NCBI GenBank assembly: GCA_900767695.1
Contig: CAAGAC010000068.1
Span: 1 to 37,002 of the forward strand
DNA: 37,002 nucleotides
Reading direction: 5' to 3'
Origin: an uncultured Succinivibrio sp.
GTDB taxonomy: Bacteria; Pseudomonadota; Gammaproteobacteria; Enterobacterales; Succinivibrionaceae
Shown here in pieces: positions 15,502 through 23,779 of the stretch (its first letter is position 1; each line of letters starts with the position of its first letter). The notes beneath the pieces were generated by a model that searched no databases, had not been told where the DNA came from, and saw only the letters and a list, made by a program, of their open reading frames with translations. A program made the position numbers and the translations under genes.

Positions 15502-17097
15502 ATGGAAAACAGCAAGATTCTTTTGAAGATGCAGGGCATCGTCAAGCGCTTTGGCAAGGTCGCCGCGCTCTCGGGGGTCAACCTCGAGGTCAGGGAAGGC
15601 GAGGTCCATGCGCTTGTGGGCGAGAACGGCGCAGGCAAGTCGACGCTCATGAACGTGCTCTCGGGCATCTACCCCTACGGCAGCTACGAGGGGGACATCA
15701 TCTTCGACGAGGAGAAGTGCGCCTTCAAGGGCATCAAGGACTCCGAAAAGAAGGGCATCGTCATCATCCACCAGGAGCTGGCGCTGGTGCCCTTCCTCTC
15801 GATAGCCGAGAACATGTTCCTGGGCAACGAGCGCACCCAGAGCTTCTCCGGGAAGATCATGGACTGGCCGCGCACCTACCAGCGCGCCCGCGAGCTTTTA
15901 GACCTCGTCGGCCTCGACGAGGATCCGCGCACGCTTGTGAAGGATCTTGGCGTCGGCAAGCAGCAGCTCGTCGAGATCGCCAAGGCCATTTCAAAGAACG
16001 TGAGGCTCCTCATCCTCGACGAGCCCACCGCGTCGCTCAACGAGGTCGACTCGCAGAAGCTTCTCGATCTCATCGCGCGCTTCCGCGATCAGGGCATGAC
16101 CTCGATCATCATCTCCCACAAGCTCAACGAGATAAGCTACATCGCCAATTCAATCACGGTGATCCGCGACGGCGCGACCATCGAGACCCTCGACAACGCC
16201 AATCACGACGTTCCCGAGTCGAGGATCATCGCCGGCATGGTCGGCCGCGCGCTCACCGACCGCTTCCCCAAGCGCGACACCAGGCCCTCGGACGAGGTGC
16301 TCATGGAGGTGCGCGACTGGACGGTCATGAACCCGCTGGTGCCGGGGCGCAAGGCCTGCAACGGCATCAACGTCAAGATCCGCCGCGGCGAGGTCGTGGG
16401 CATGTCGGGCCTCATGGGCGCCGGCCGCACCGAGTTCGCCCGCAGCGTCTTCGGGCGCTCCTACGGCAACTTCGTCAAGGGGCAGATCTTCCTGAAGGGG
16501 AGGGAGGTCTCGCTGCGCACGGTCGAGCAGTGCATCGAGAACGGCGTCGCCTACGTCACCGAGGACCGCAAGGGCGACGGGCTGGTGCTCATGGACTCCA
16601 TCGTGGACAACACCACGCTGGCGCGCCTCGAGCGCGTCTCCTCGCACGGCGTGCTCGACAAGGACAAGGAGATCCGCGACGCGGCGCAGCTCAGGCAGGA
16701 GCTCAACACCAAGTGCGCCTCGGTGCACCAGGAAGTGGGCGCGCTCTCGGGCGGCAACCAGCAGAAGGTGCTGCTTGCCAAGTGGATGTACGCCCAGCCG
16801 GACGTGCTGATCCTTGACGAGCCCACCCGCGGCATCGACGTCGGGGCCAAGTACGAGATCTACTGCCTCATCAACAAGCTCGTCGCCCAGGGCAAGGGGG
16901 TCATGATGATCTCCTCGGAGCTTCCCGAGATCCTCGGCATGTGCGACCGCATCTACGTCGTCAACGAAGGCCGCATCGTCGCGGAAATGCCCAGGGAGAA
17001 GGCCTCCCAGGAAAGCATCATGTCCGCAATCATGAACTCAAACAATGCCCCCGCCGCCAGGAGCGGCCAGGAAGGGCAGGCACAGGCAAACGCATAA
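15502..17097 (+). CDS. mmsA: Monosaccharide ABC transporter, double ATP-binding protein
   Basis: This 531-residue ATPase has two nucleotide-binding halves, as in XylG, AraG, RbsA and GguA. The first half has Walker A GENGAGKST (40-48), a degenerate signature GVGKQQLVEIAKA and Walker B LLILDEPTAS. The second half, from about residue 270, has GLMGAGRTEFAR instead of a normal Walker A, then LSGGNQQKVLLAKW and LILDEPTRGIDVGAKY. Such uneven halves are normal for the family. It powers uptake of the sugar caught by the ChvE-like protein through the permease encoded 10 bases downstream. The ATG at 15502 matches the usual N-terminus. Identification at family level is secure, and the exact sugar is not determined by sequence. 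Confidence 0.94.
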   Translation: MENSKILLKMQGIVKRFGKVAALSGVNLEVREGEVHALVGENGAGKSTLMNVLSGIYPYGSYEGDIIFDEEKCAFKGIKDSEKKGIVIIHQELALVPFLSIAENMFLGNERTQSFSGKIMDWPRTYQRARELLDLVGLDEDPRTLVKDLGVGKQQLVEIAKAISKNVRLLILDEPTASLNEVDSQKLLDLIARFRDQGMTSIIISHKLNEISYIANSITVIRDGATIETLDNANHDVPESRIIAGMVGRALTDRFPKRDTRPSDEVLMEVRDWTVMNPLVPGRKACNGINVKIRRGEVVGMSGLMGAGRTEFARSVFGRSYGNFVKGQIFLKGREVSLRTVEQCIENGVAYVTEDRKGDGLVLMDSIVDNTTLARLERVSSHGVLDKDKEIRDAAQLRQELNTKCASVHQEVGALSGGNQQKVLLAKWMYAQPDVLILDEPTRGIDVGAKYEIYCLINKLVAQGKGVMMISSELPEILGMCDRIYVVNEGRIVAEMPREKASQESIMSAIMNSNNAPAARSGQEGQAQANA

Positions 17098-17107
17098 GGC
17101 ATAGCAA

Positions 17108-18268
17108 ATGAACCAGATCCTCGACATGTTCAAGCGCAACTCGCTGCTTATCGCCCTGGTGGTCGTGATGGTGCTCTTCGAGATCGCCATCCGCGCCACC
17201 GGGCACGGCTCGATGTTCGCGCCGCAGAACTTCACGAACATCATCTCCCAGAACTCCTACGTCATCATCCTCGCGGTCGGCATGCTCTTCTGCATCATCG
17301 GCTGCGGAAACATCGACCTGTCGGTGGGCTCGATAGTCTGCCTCGTGGGCGCCATCGCCGGCGTGCTGATGGTGAACCTCGAGCTCAACATCTACCTTGC
17401 CACCGCGGTCTGCCTGCTCGTGGGCATCGCGATCGGCGCCTGGCACGGCTTCTGGATAGCCTACGTGAGGATCCCGTCCTTCATCGTGACCCTCGCCGGC
17501 ATGATGCTCTTCCGCGGCCTGGCGCTCCTCGTGCTCAACGCGCAGACCATCTCGCCGTTCCCGCCCGAGTACCTGCACTACTTCACCTCCTTCCTGCCTG
17601 CCAAGCGCGCCGACGCCTTCGCGGTGACCATGGTCGTGACCCTGGTGCTGTGCGCGGCCTACATCGCCGCGATCATCTGGTCCCGCGCCTCGAAGATCCG
17701 CAAGGGCTACGAGGTCGAGGCCATGGGCGCATTCGCCTTCAAGGCCGCGATCGTGGTCGCGGTCCTCATCGCCTCGGGCTGGCTCCTGGGCTCGAACAAG
17801 GGCATCCCGGTCATCCTGATCCTCCTCGTGATCATCGTCGCCGCGTTCTCCTTCATTGCAAACCAGACCACCACCGGCAGGAGGCTCTATGCCTTAGGCG
17901 GCAACGAGAAGGCCGCCAAGCTCTCGGGCGTGAACACCAACCGCCTGCTCTTCCTTGCCTACGTCAACATGGGCTTCCTCGCGGCAGTCGCGGCCCTTGT
18001 ATGCGTCGCCCGCTTCAACTCCGCGGCCCCCACCGCCGGCAACGGCTACGAGCTTGACGCCATCGGCGCCTGCTTCATCGGCGGCGCCTCGGCCTACGGC
18101 GGCATCGGCACCGTGGGCGGCGCGGTCATCGGCGCCGTGTTCATGGGCGTGCTCAACAACGGCATGTCCATCCTGGGCATCGACGCCAACTGGCAGCGCA
18201 CGGTCAAGGGCCTGGTGCTGCTCATCGCCGTGGTCATTGACGTGCTCTCCAAGAAACGTGCACGCTGA
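17108..18268 (+). CDS. mmsB: Monosaccharide ABC transporter permease
   Basis: This 386-residue inner-membrane permease of the RbsC/XylH/GguB type has about ten hydrophobic spans. The first starts near residue 12 (SLLIALVVVMVLFEIAI). Family motifs are GCGNIDLSVGSIVCLVGAI near the start, VRIPSFIVTLAGMMLFRGL in the middle, and ALGGNEKAAKLSGVNT then GGASAYGGIGTVGGAVIGA towards the end. It forms the channel for the sugar delivered by the ChvE-like protein. It follows the ATPase by 10 bases and precedes the kinase-DUF4867 gene by about 70 bases, which hold a GC hairpin. The length compares with 393 for XylH. Confidence 0.94.
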   Translation: MNQILDMFKRNSLLIALVVVMVLFEIAIRATGHGSMFAPQNFTNIISQNSYVIILAVGMLFCIIGCGNIDLSVGSIVCLVGAIAGVLMVNLELNIYLATAVCLLVGIAIGAWHGFWIAYVRIPSFIVTLAGMMLFRGLALLVLNAQTISPFPPEYLHYFTSFLPAKRADAFAVTMVVTLVLCAAYIAAIIWSRASKIRKGYEVEAMGAFAFKAAIVVAVLIASGWLLGSNKGIPVILILLVIIVAAFSFIANQTTTGRRLYALGGNEKAAKLSGVNTNRLLFLAYVNMGFLAAVAALVCVARFNSAAPTAGNGYELDAIGACFIGGASAYGGIGTVGGAVIGAVFMGVLNNGMSILGIDANWQRTVKGLVLLIAVVIDVLSKKRAR

Positions 18269-18300
18269 CACGCACGCAGGCACGTCCAGCTCATAAGATT

Positions 18301-18321
18301 GGGGGGCGGGGAACGCCCCCC
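18301..18321 (+). other. Intercistronic GC hairpin before the kinase gene
   Basis: An 8-bp GGGGGGCG/CGCCCCCC stem (18301-18308 with 18314-18321) has a 5-base loop and no T tract. It resembles the hairpin at 15465 and may set relative expression of the transporter and catabolic halves of the operon. Confidence 0.65.
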
Positions 18322-18339
18322 GCACAAGAAGGAATCGAT

Positions 18340-20517
18340 ATGAAATACCTTTTGGGAATCGACCTCGGAACCTCAGGCACCAAGACCGTCGCCTTCGACG
18401 AGACGGGCAGGGCGCTGGCCTCCGAAACCGTGGAATACCCGCTAGTCCAGCCGCAGAACGGTTGGGCCGAGCAGGATCCCGAGCTCTGGTACCAGGCAGC
18501 CTGCAAAAGCGCCAGGGAGGTCATAAGGAAGGCGGGCATTGATCCCCGCGACATCGCCGGCACCGCGATCTCGGGCCAGATGCACGGCCTCGTGATGCTC
18601 GACAAGGACGGCACCGTCCTGCGCAACGCCATCCTCTGGTGCGACGCCCGCACCGGTGAGGAGTGCGAGGAGATTGAGAAGGCAGTCGGGCGCTCGCGCC
18701 TCGTGGAGATCTGCGCCAATCCCGCGCTCCCGGGCTTCACCGCCCCGAAGATCCTCTGGGTGCGCAGGCACGAGCCTGAGATCTTCAAGAAGTGCGCGCA
18801 CATCCTGCTGCCAAAGGACTACGTGCGCTACCGCCTGACCGGGAAAATCCTCCAGGAGATCTCCGATGCCTCCGGCACCAACCTCCTGGACATCAGGAAG
18901 CGCCAGTGGTCGCAGGAGATCCTCGACGCCCTGGGGATTGACCGCGCGCTGCTGCCTGATCTCGTGGGATCGGGCGAGGCCGCCGGCACCATCACCGCAG
19001 AGGCTTCCAGGGAGTGCGGCCTTGCCGAGGGCACCGTGGTCGCAGGAGGCGGCGGCGACAACGCCTGCGCCGCCCTGGGCACCGGAGTGTGCGCGGACGG
19101 CGACGCCTTCGTCACCCTGGGCACCTCGGGCGTGGTCTTTGCCCACACCTCCAAGCCCTCGGTCGATCCATTAGGGCGCGTGCACACCTTCTGCAGCGCC
19201 GTCGACGGGGAGTGGACCGCGATGTCCTGCACATTGGCCGCAGGCCTCTCGCTTCGCTGGATGCGCGACGAGTTCTACAGGGCCGAGAAGGACGCCGCGG
19301 CGCAGTCGGGAGTCGATCCCTACGATCTGATGACCGACGAGGCTTCCAAGGTTCCAGTAGGTGCCGACGGCCTCATCTACCTTCCCTACCTCATGGGCGA
19401 GCGCTCACCGGTGCTCGATCCGGAGGCCAGGGGCGTGTTCTTCGGGCTCACCGCCCGCCACACCCGCGCCCACCTCGTGCGCGCGGTGATGGAGGGCGTG
19501 GCGCTCTCCCAGCGCCACAACCTCGAGGTCCTGCGCGAGATGGGCATAAATCCCACCGAGCTCAGGGCCTGCGGCGGCGGGGCGTCCTCGTCGCTCTGGC
19601 GCGGCATGCTCGCAGACTCCATGGGCTGCGCGGTGCGCACGATGGAGTCCAAGGAGGGGCCTGCGCTTGGCGCCGCGATCCTCGCAGGCGTGGCCTCAGG
19701 GATCTTCACTGACGCAAGAGAGGGCTGCCGCAAGTGCGTGCGCGCAGGCGCCAGGGCATCAGTGCCAAGCAAGGACGGGGAGGCGAGGTACGAGGAGATC
19801 TTCAAGGTCTACAAGGCCCTCTATCCTGCGCTTCGCGCTCCCTTTGCCATGCTCTCGCGCATGCGCGGCGCGCTATCAGGGCAGAAGCAGGAGATCCCCA
19901 ACGTGTCCTCAAGGCTCTTCGAGCGCTACGGCAAGGTCGTCGAGGGCATCGATGTCAGGAAGGCGGTCGAGCTTCTAAGGAAGACCCCGCTGCCTGAAAA
20001 GGGCACTGCATACGTCGCCTCCGAGCCCGTGCTCGAGGCCGACAAGGCCCTGTTCTCGGACATCCAGGACCGCGTCTTCGGCGGGCTTCCAGTCGAGCTT
20101 GGCTACTGCTCGGGCGACAACCATGTGCTAAACGCCCTCGAGTACCACCGCAACTGCGAGGTCAACATCGCGGAAAACGACTGCCTACTGATGGTCGCTC
20201 CGATGACTGCAATCAAGGACGGGATCCTCGACACCCAGTCCGTGGAGACCTTCCTGCTGCCTGCAGGCACCGCCGTGCTCTTCTACGAGACCACGCTGCA
20301 CTACGCGCCCTGCAACGCAGATGGAAACAGCTACTTCAGGGTGCTCGTCGCGCTCCCGCGCGGCACCAATACAGAAAGGCCCAGGGCCCCTGCCCACGAG
20401 GGCGAGGCCGGGTTCCTCACCCACAACAACAAGTGGCTCTTCGCCCACCCCGGCTCGCCCGAGGGCAGGTCCGGGATCACGAAGGGGCGCCTGGTGGGCG
20501 AGAACCTCAGGGCCTGA
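18340..20517 (+). CDS. Xylulokinase fused to a C-terminal DUF4867-like cupin domain
   Basis: Residues 1 to about 500 are an FGGY carbohydrate kinase of xylulokinase type. It has LLGIDLGTSGTKTVAFD at the start, GQMHGLVMLD (79-88), catalytic-region GGGGDNACAALGTG (D240), FVTLGTSGVVF and ACGGGASSSLWRGMLAD. E. coli XylB is about 484 residues, so the kinase is full length. A linker of about 20 residues follows, then about 200 more from 521. These have RLFERYGKVVEGID, GGLPVELGYCSGDNHVLNAL then EYHRNCEVN, and PAGTAVLFYETTLHYAPC. I recognise this part as the DUF4867 family, normally a separate protein of about 210 residues of unknown function. It has cupin-like His/Glu patterns (H595, H603, E607, H654). 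The frame runs through the join without a stop. A role as a sugar or sugar-phosphate isomerase or epimerase for the same pathway is inference. Confidence 0.88.
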   Translation: MKYLLGIDLGTSGTKTVAFDETGRALASETVEYPLVQPQNGWAEQDPELWYQAACKSAREVIRKAGIDPRDIAGTAISGQMHGLVMLDKDGTVLRNAILWCDARTGEECEEIEKAVGRSRLVEICANPALPGFTAPKILWVRRHEPEIFKKCAHILLPKDYVRYRLTGKILQEISDASGTNLLDIRKRQWSQEILDALGIDRALLPDLVGSGEAAGTITAEASRECGLAEGTVVAGGGGDNACAALGTGVCADGDAFVTLGTSGVVFAHTSKPSVDPLGRVHTFCSAVDGEWTAMSCTLAAGLSLRWMRDEFYRAEKDAAAQSGVDPYDLMTDEASKVPVGADGLIYLPYLMGERSPVLDPEARGVFFGLTARHTRAHLVRAVMEGVALSQRHNLEVLREMGINPTELRACGGGASSSLWRGMLADSMGCAVRTMESKEGPALGAAILAGVASGIFTDAREGCRKCVRAGARASVPSKDGEARYEEIFKVYKALYPALRAPFAMLSRMRGALSGQKQEIPNVSSRLFERYGKVVEGIDVRKAVELLRKTPLPEKGTAYVASEPVLEADKALFSDIQDRVFGGLPVELGYCSGDNHVLNALEYHRNCEVNIAENDCLLMVAPMTAIKDGILDTQSVETFLLPAGTAVLFYETTLHYAPCNADGNSYFRVLVALPRGTNTERPRAPAHEGEAGFLTHNNKWLFAHPGSPEGRSGITKGRLVGENLRA

Positions 20518-20554
20518 CAGAACACAACGAAAAGATCGATAAAAGGAGACAAAC

Positions 20555-22075
20555 ATGAAATCCACCAACATCCCGCAGGAGAGGCTCGGCATCATCGCCG
20601 TGTCCCGCGACTGCTTCATCCGCTCGCTCTCCGAGCGCCGCCGCGCCGCCATCGTCGCCGCCTGCAAGAACAGGGGCATCGAGCTTGCCGAGGTGAAGAC
20701 CACCGTCGAGAACGAGCTTGACGCGAAAAAGGCCGTCGCCGAGGCGCGCGAGCTTGGCTGCAACGCCCTCGTCGTCTTCCTCGGCAACTTCGGCCCGGAG
20801 ACCCCCGAGACCCTGATTGCAAAGGAGTTTGCAGGCCCGTGCATGTTCGCGGCGGCAGCCGAGGAGACCGGCAGCGATCTCGTCGACGGCCGCGGCGACG
20901 CCTTCTGCGGCATGCTCAACTGCTCGTACAACCTCGGATTGCGCAAGATCAAGGCCTACATACCCGAGTACCCGGTCGGCACCGCCGATGACATCGCGAA
21001 GATGGTCGACGACTTCAGGCCGGTCGCCCGCGCGATCCTGGGCCTTTCAAGGCTCAAGATCATCTCCTTCGGCCCGCGCCCGCAGGACTTCTTCGCCTGC
21101 AATGCCCCCATAAAGGGGCTCTACGATCTGGGAGTTGAGATCGAGGAGAACTCCGAGCTTGACCTGCTGGTCTCCTACAAGGCCCACGCGGGCGACAAGC
21201 GCATCGCCGATGTCGTGAAGGACATGGAGAAAGAGCTTGGTGAGGGCGGCAACACCTACCCCGAGCTCCTGCCGCGCATGGCGCAGTTCGAGCTCACGCT
21301 CACCGACTGGGCCGAGGAGCACAATGGGCAGCGCGACTACGTGGTCTTTGCCAACAAGTGCTGGCCGGCCTTCCCCAAGGAGTTTGGCTTCGAGCCGTGC
21401 TACGTCAACTCGCGCCTGGCCTCCCGCGGGATGCCGGTCGCCTGCGAGGTCGACATCTTCGGGGCGCTCTCTGAGTACATCGCTGCCTGCGTGACCCAGG
21501 ACGCCGTGACGCTCCTGGACATCAACAACTCGGTGCCTGCAGATCTCTTCAACGAGGACATCAAGCCGAAGTTCCCGCAGTACGAGCTCACCGACACCTT
21601 CATGGGCTTCCACTGCGGCAACACCCCGTTCTGCAAGCTCACCAAGAGGCAGGACTGCGGCCAGCGCCTTGGCAGGATCAACTACCAGATCATCCAGCAC
21701 CGCCTGCTCGAGCCCCAGGGCTCCGAGCCTGACTTCACCCGCGGCACGCTCGAGGGCGACATCGTCGAGGGGCCCATCACCTTCTTCCGCCTCCAGAGCA
21801 CCCCGGACACCGTGCTTCACGCCTACGTGGCGGAGGGCGAGGTCCTCCCGGTGGGCACCAGGTCCTTCGGCGGCACCGGCGTGTTCGCGATCCCGCAGAT
21901 GGGCCGCTTCTACCGCCACGTGCTCATCGCCAAGCGCTACCCGCACCACGGCGCGGTCGCGTTCGCCCATGTCGGCAGGGCGCTCTTCGACGTGTTCCGC
22001 ATGCTCGGCGTCGAGGACGTCTGCTACAACCAGCCTGCGGGCGTGCTCTACAAGGGCGAGAATCCCTTTGCCTGA
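20555..22075 (+). CDS. L-fucose/L-arabinose isomerase-family protein (pentose isomerase candidate)
   Basis: This 506-residue cytoplasmic protein has the fucose/arabinose isomerase fold. Likely metal and acid-base residues are E298 in VACEVDIFGALSEY, D322 in LLDINNSVP, H353 in GFHCGNTPFC and a histidine in RFYRHVLIAKRYPHHGA. The family turns aldoses into ketoses with Mn2+. It is not XylA (a TIM-barrel xylose isomerase) and it is more distant from classical AraA and FucI. Next to a xylulokinase-type kinase and a ChvE-like importer it is the natural candidate to make the ketopentose: D-xylulose, D-ribulose or L-ribulose. Which one cannot be told from sequence. A good AAGGAG precedes the start, and a terminator follows at 22104. 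Confidence 0.85.
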   Translation: MKSTNIPQERLGIIAVSRDCFIRSLSERRRAAIVAACKNRGIELAEVKTTVENELDAKKAVAEARELGCNALVVFLGNFGPETPETLIAKEFAGPCMFAAAAEETGSDLVDGRGDAFCGMLNCSYNLGLRKIKAYIPEYPVGTADDIAKMVDDFRPVARAILGLSRLKIISFGPRPQDFFACNAPIKGLYDLGVEIEENSELDLLVSYKAHAGDKRIADVVKDMEKELGEGGNTYPELLPRMAQFELTLTDWAEEHNGQRDYVVFANKCWPAFPKEFGFEPCYVNSRLASRGMPVACEVDIFGALSEYIAACVTQDAVTLLDINNSVPADLFNEDIKPKFPQYELTDTFMGFHCGNTPFCKLTKRQDCGQRLGRINYQIIQHRLLEPQGSEPDFTRGTLEGDIVEGPITFFRLQSTPDTVLHAYVAEGEVLPVGTRSFGGTGVFAIPQMGRFYRHVLIAKRYPHHGAVAFAHVGRALFDVFRMLGVEDVCYNQPAGVLYKGENPFA

Positions 22076-22103
22076 GTAGCGCCTTGAGGCTTTGAAGCTT
22101 TGA

Positions 22104-22128
22104 AAGGTGGCGCGCGCGCCTCCTTTTT
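22104..22128 (+). terminator. Rho-independent terminator of the pentose operon
   Basis: An AGGTGGCGCG/CGCGCCTCCT stem with one T-T mismatch (22105-22124) is followed by TTTTT. It lies about 30 bases after the isomerase stop and before the LacI-type gene. Confidence 0.75.
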
Positions 22129-22173
22129 CACACCCGGAAATCCGATAGAATCAGCATTAGCAACGGAGGCCAC

Positions 22174-23205
22174 ATGACCGTCACCGTAAAAGATCTTGCA
22201 GAAGCAGCCGGGGTGTCGCGCGGCACCGTGGACAGGGTGCTGCACGAGCGCGGCTCGGTGCGCCCCGAGGTCGCGCTGCGCATCAGGGCGCTGGCCCGCG
22301 AGATGGGCTACGTGCCAAACCGCGCCGGCAGGGCGCTAGCAGGCATGCGCCGCCGCTATGCCGTGGGCGTGCTGCTCCCCTCGATAGGCAACGTCTTCTT
22401 CGACGACGTCTTAGAGGGGATCTCCACCGCCACGCGCGAGTTCTCCGACATGGGAGTGGACGTCATTGTCCGCAAGATCCAGGGCTATGACGAGGAGACC
22501 CACCTGAGGGCCATCGACGAGCTAGCCTCCCGCAGCTGCGCGGCGCTGTGCCTTGCGACAATCTCGACCCCAAGGATTGCCGAGAGGATAAACGCGCTCA
22601 CCGACTCGGGAGTGCACGTCGTGCTTGTGAACTCCGACGTCGAGGGGGCGCGCAGGCTCTGCTACGTGGGGTCGGACTACCTCAAGGCTGGGCGCACCAG
22701 CGCTGGCATGCTCTCGCTCATCTCGCGCTTTGACAGGCTGAGGATCCTCATCATCGCGGGATCGCTGCACATGCTCGGCCACGAGCAGCGCATCGAGGGC
22801 CTCAAGTCCGAGCTTGACAGCCTCAAGGTGCCCTACGAGATCCGCCGCACCTGCGAGTGCAATGACTCGGACATCATCGCTCAGAAGCTCACCACGCAGG
22901 CCCTGTCGGAGGATCCGTTCATCAACTGCGTCTACGTCACCGGCGCAGGCGCGCAGGGCGTGGGCGCGGCGCTCATAGCCCAGGAAGGCAGGCAGTGCAT
23001 AGCCTCGGCCTACGACGACATCTACACCACCAAGGAGCTGGTGCGCGCCGGAGTCTTCAAGTTCGTGGTCTGCCAGCAGCCTGAGCGCCAGGGCTACCAT
23101 GCCGTGAAGCGCGCCTGCCAGGCCGTGGCCGGGATCATCCAGGGCCCCAGCGTGGACGAATTCATCACAGACACGCTCATCCGCATCAGGTCGAACCTCG
23201 ACTGA
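22174..23205 (+). CDS. LacI-family transcriptional regulator
   Basis: This 343-residue repressor has an N-terminal LacI helix-turn-helix at about residues 4-24 (VKDLAEAAGVSRGTVDRVL). The hinge follows (YVPNRAGRALAGMRRRYAVG). The effector domain is of the type I periplasmic-binding-protein fold, close to the ribose- and xylose-binding type (GVLLPSIGNVFFDDVLEGI, YVGSDYLKAGRTSAGML). The LSLISRFDRLRILIIAG and GHEQRIEGLKSEL stretches also resemble sugar-binding proteins. A strong GGAGG site precedes the ATG. It lies just after the pentose operon behind a terminator, and it probably controls that operon with a pentose as effector. The repeated central-CG palindromes upstream of chvE are its best candidate operators. 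Confidence 0.9.
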   Translation: MTVTVKDLAEAAGVSRGTVDRVLHERGSVRPEVALRIRALAREMGYVPNRAGRALAGMRRRYAVGVLLPSIGNVFFDDVLEGISTATREFSDMGVDVIVRKIQGYDEETHLRAIDELASRSCAALCLATISTPRIAERINALTDSGVHVVLVNSDVEGARRLCYVGSDYLKAGRTSAGMLSLISRFDRLRILIIAGSLHMLGHEQRIEGLKSELDSLKVPYEIRRTCECNDSDIIAQKLTTQALSEDPFINCVYVTGAGAQGVGAALIAQEGRQCIASAYDDIYTTKELVRAGVFKFVVCQQPERQGYHAVKRACQAVAGIIQGPSVDEFITDTLIRIRSNLD

Positions 23206-23234
23206 TCTGAAGGCGCGGGAGCAGGGAGAGGACA

Positions 23235-23701
23235 ATGACCGCGAACGCCGCATCCAAGGCCGCCATGAAAGATCGCTTTGCGGAATGCAGTGGGATCGGA
23301 GCCTTTTCAATGAGAGGCTCCCAGAGGGCTTGAGGAGCATCGGGCGCTCGACGCCCAGGGAGGCATGCGAGCGCTTTAGCGAGAGCCTGCCATCGTTCGT
23401 CAAGCAGAGCGCCGACCTCGTGGAGGGATCCTGCTTAACCTGCGTGAGCATTTCGATGGCCGGCGACGCTATCGCCGGCAGGATCAGGCTCAATCCGAGG
23501 GCCACCCTCCGGCGGGGCATCGACTGGGTGGGCGGCTTCGGCAGGGCGCTTGAGCACATGATGGAGACTGCCTGCAACGGCGGCAGCGCCTTTGACAACT
23601 GAGTCAAGGGCGGGGACGTCTCCAAGCTCATGATGCAGGCTCTGGGGATCCAGGATGAGGACAAGCCCAGGCCCAGAGTCGTCTATTTCGTGGATGGCTG
23701 A
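23235..23701 (+). pseudogene. Decayed gene of unknown function (frameshift and in-frame TGA)
   Basis: A strong GGGAGAGG ribosome site precedes an ATG at 23235, whose frame closes after 32 codons. A different frame, open from about 23260, carries the rest (RSLFNERLPEGLRSIGRS through ALEHMMETACNGGSAFDN). It meets a TGA at 23600-23602 and then stays open to 23701 (VKGGDVSKLMMQALGIQDED, ending VVYFVDG). One frameshift and one nonsense codon would restore a protein of about 155 residues. Codon use is like the chromosome. I do not recognise the family. A short open reading frame of 105 residues from 23285 is an alternative reading. Confidence 0.5.
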
Positions 23702-23779
23702 GGGCAGGATCCGCCATGCCCATATGCGGCAGCCTACCTGCTGCCGCTTCCATTTTTCTTTTCGCAGGAGTTACCGCAG

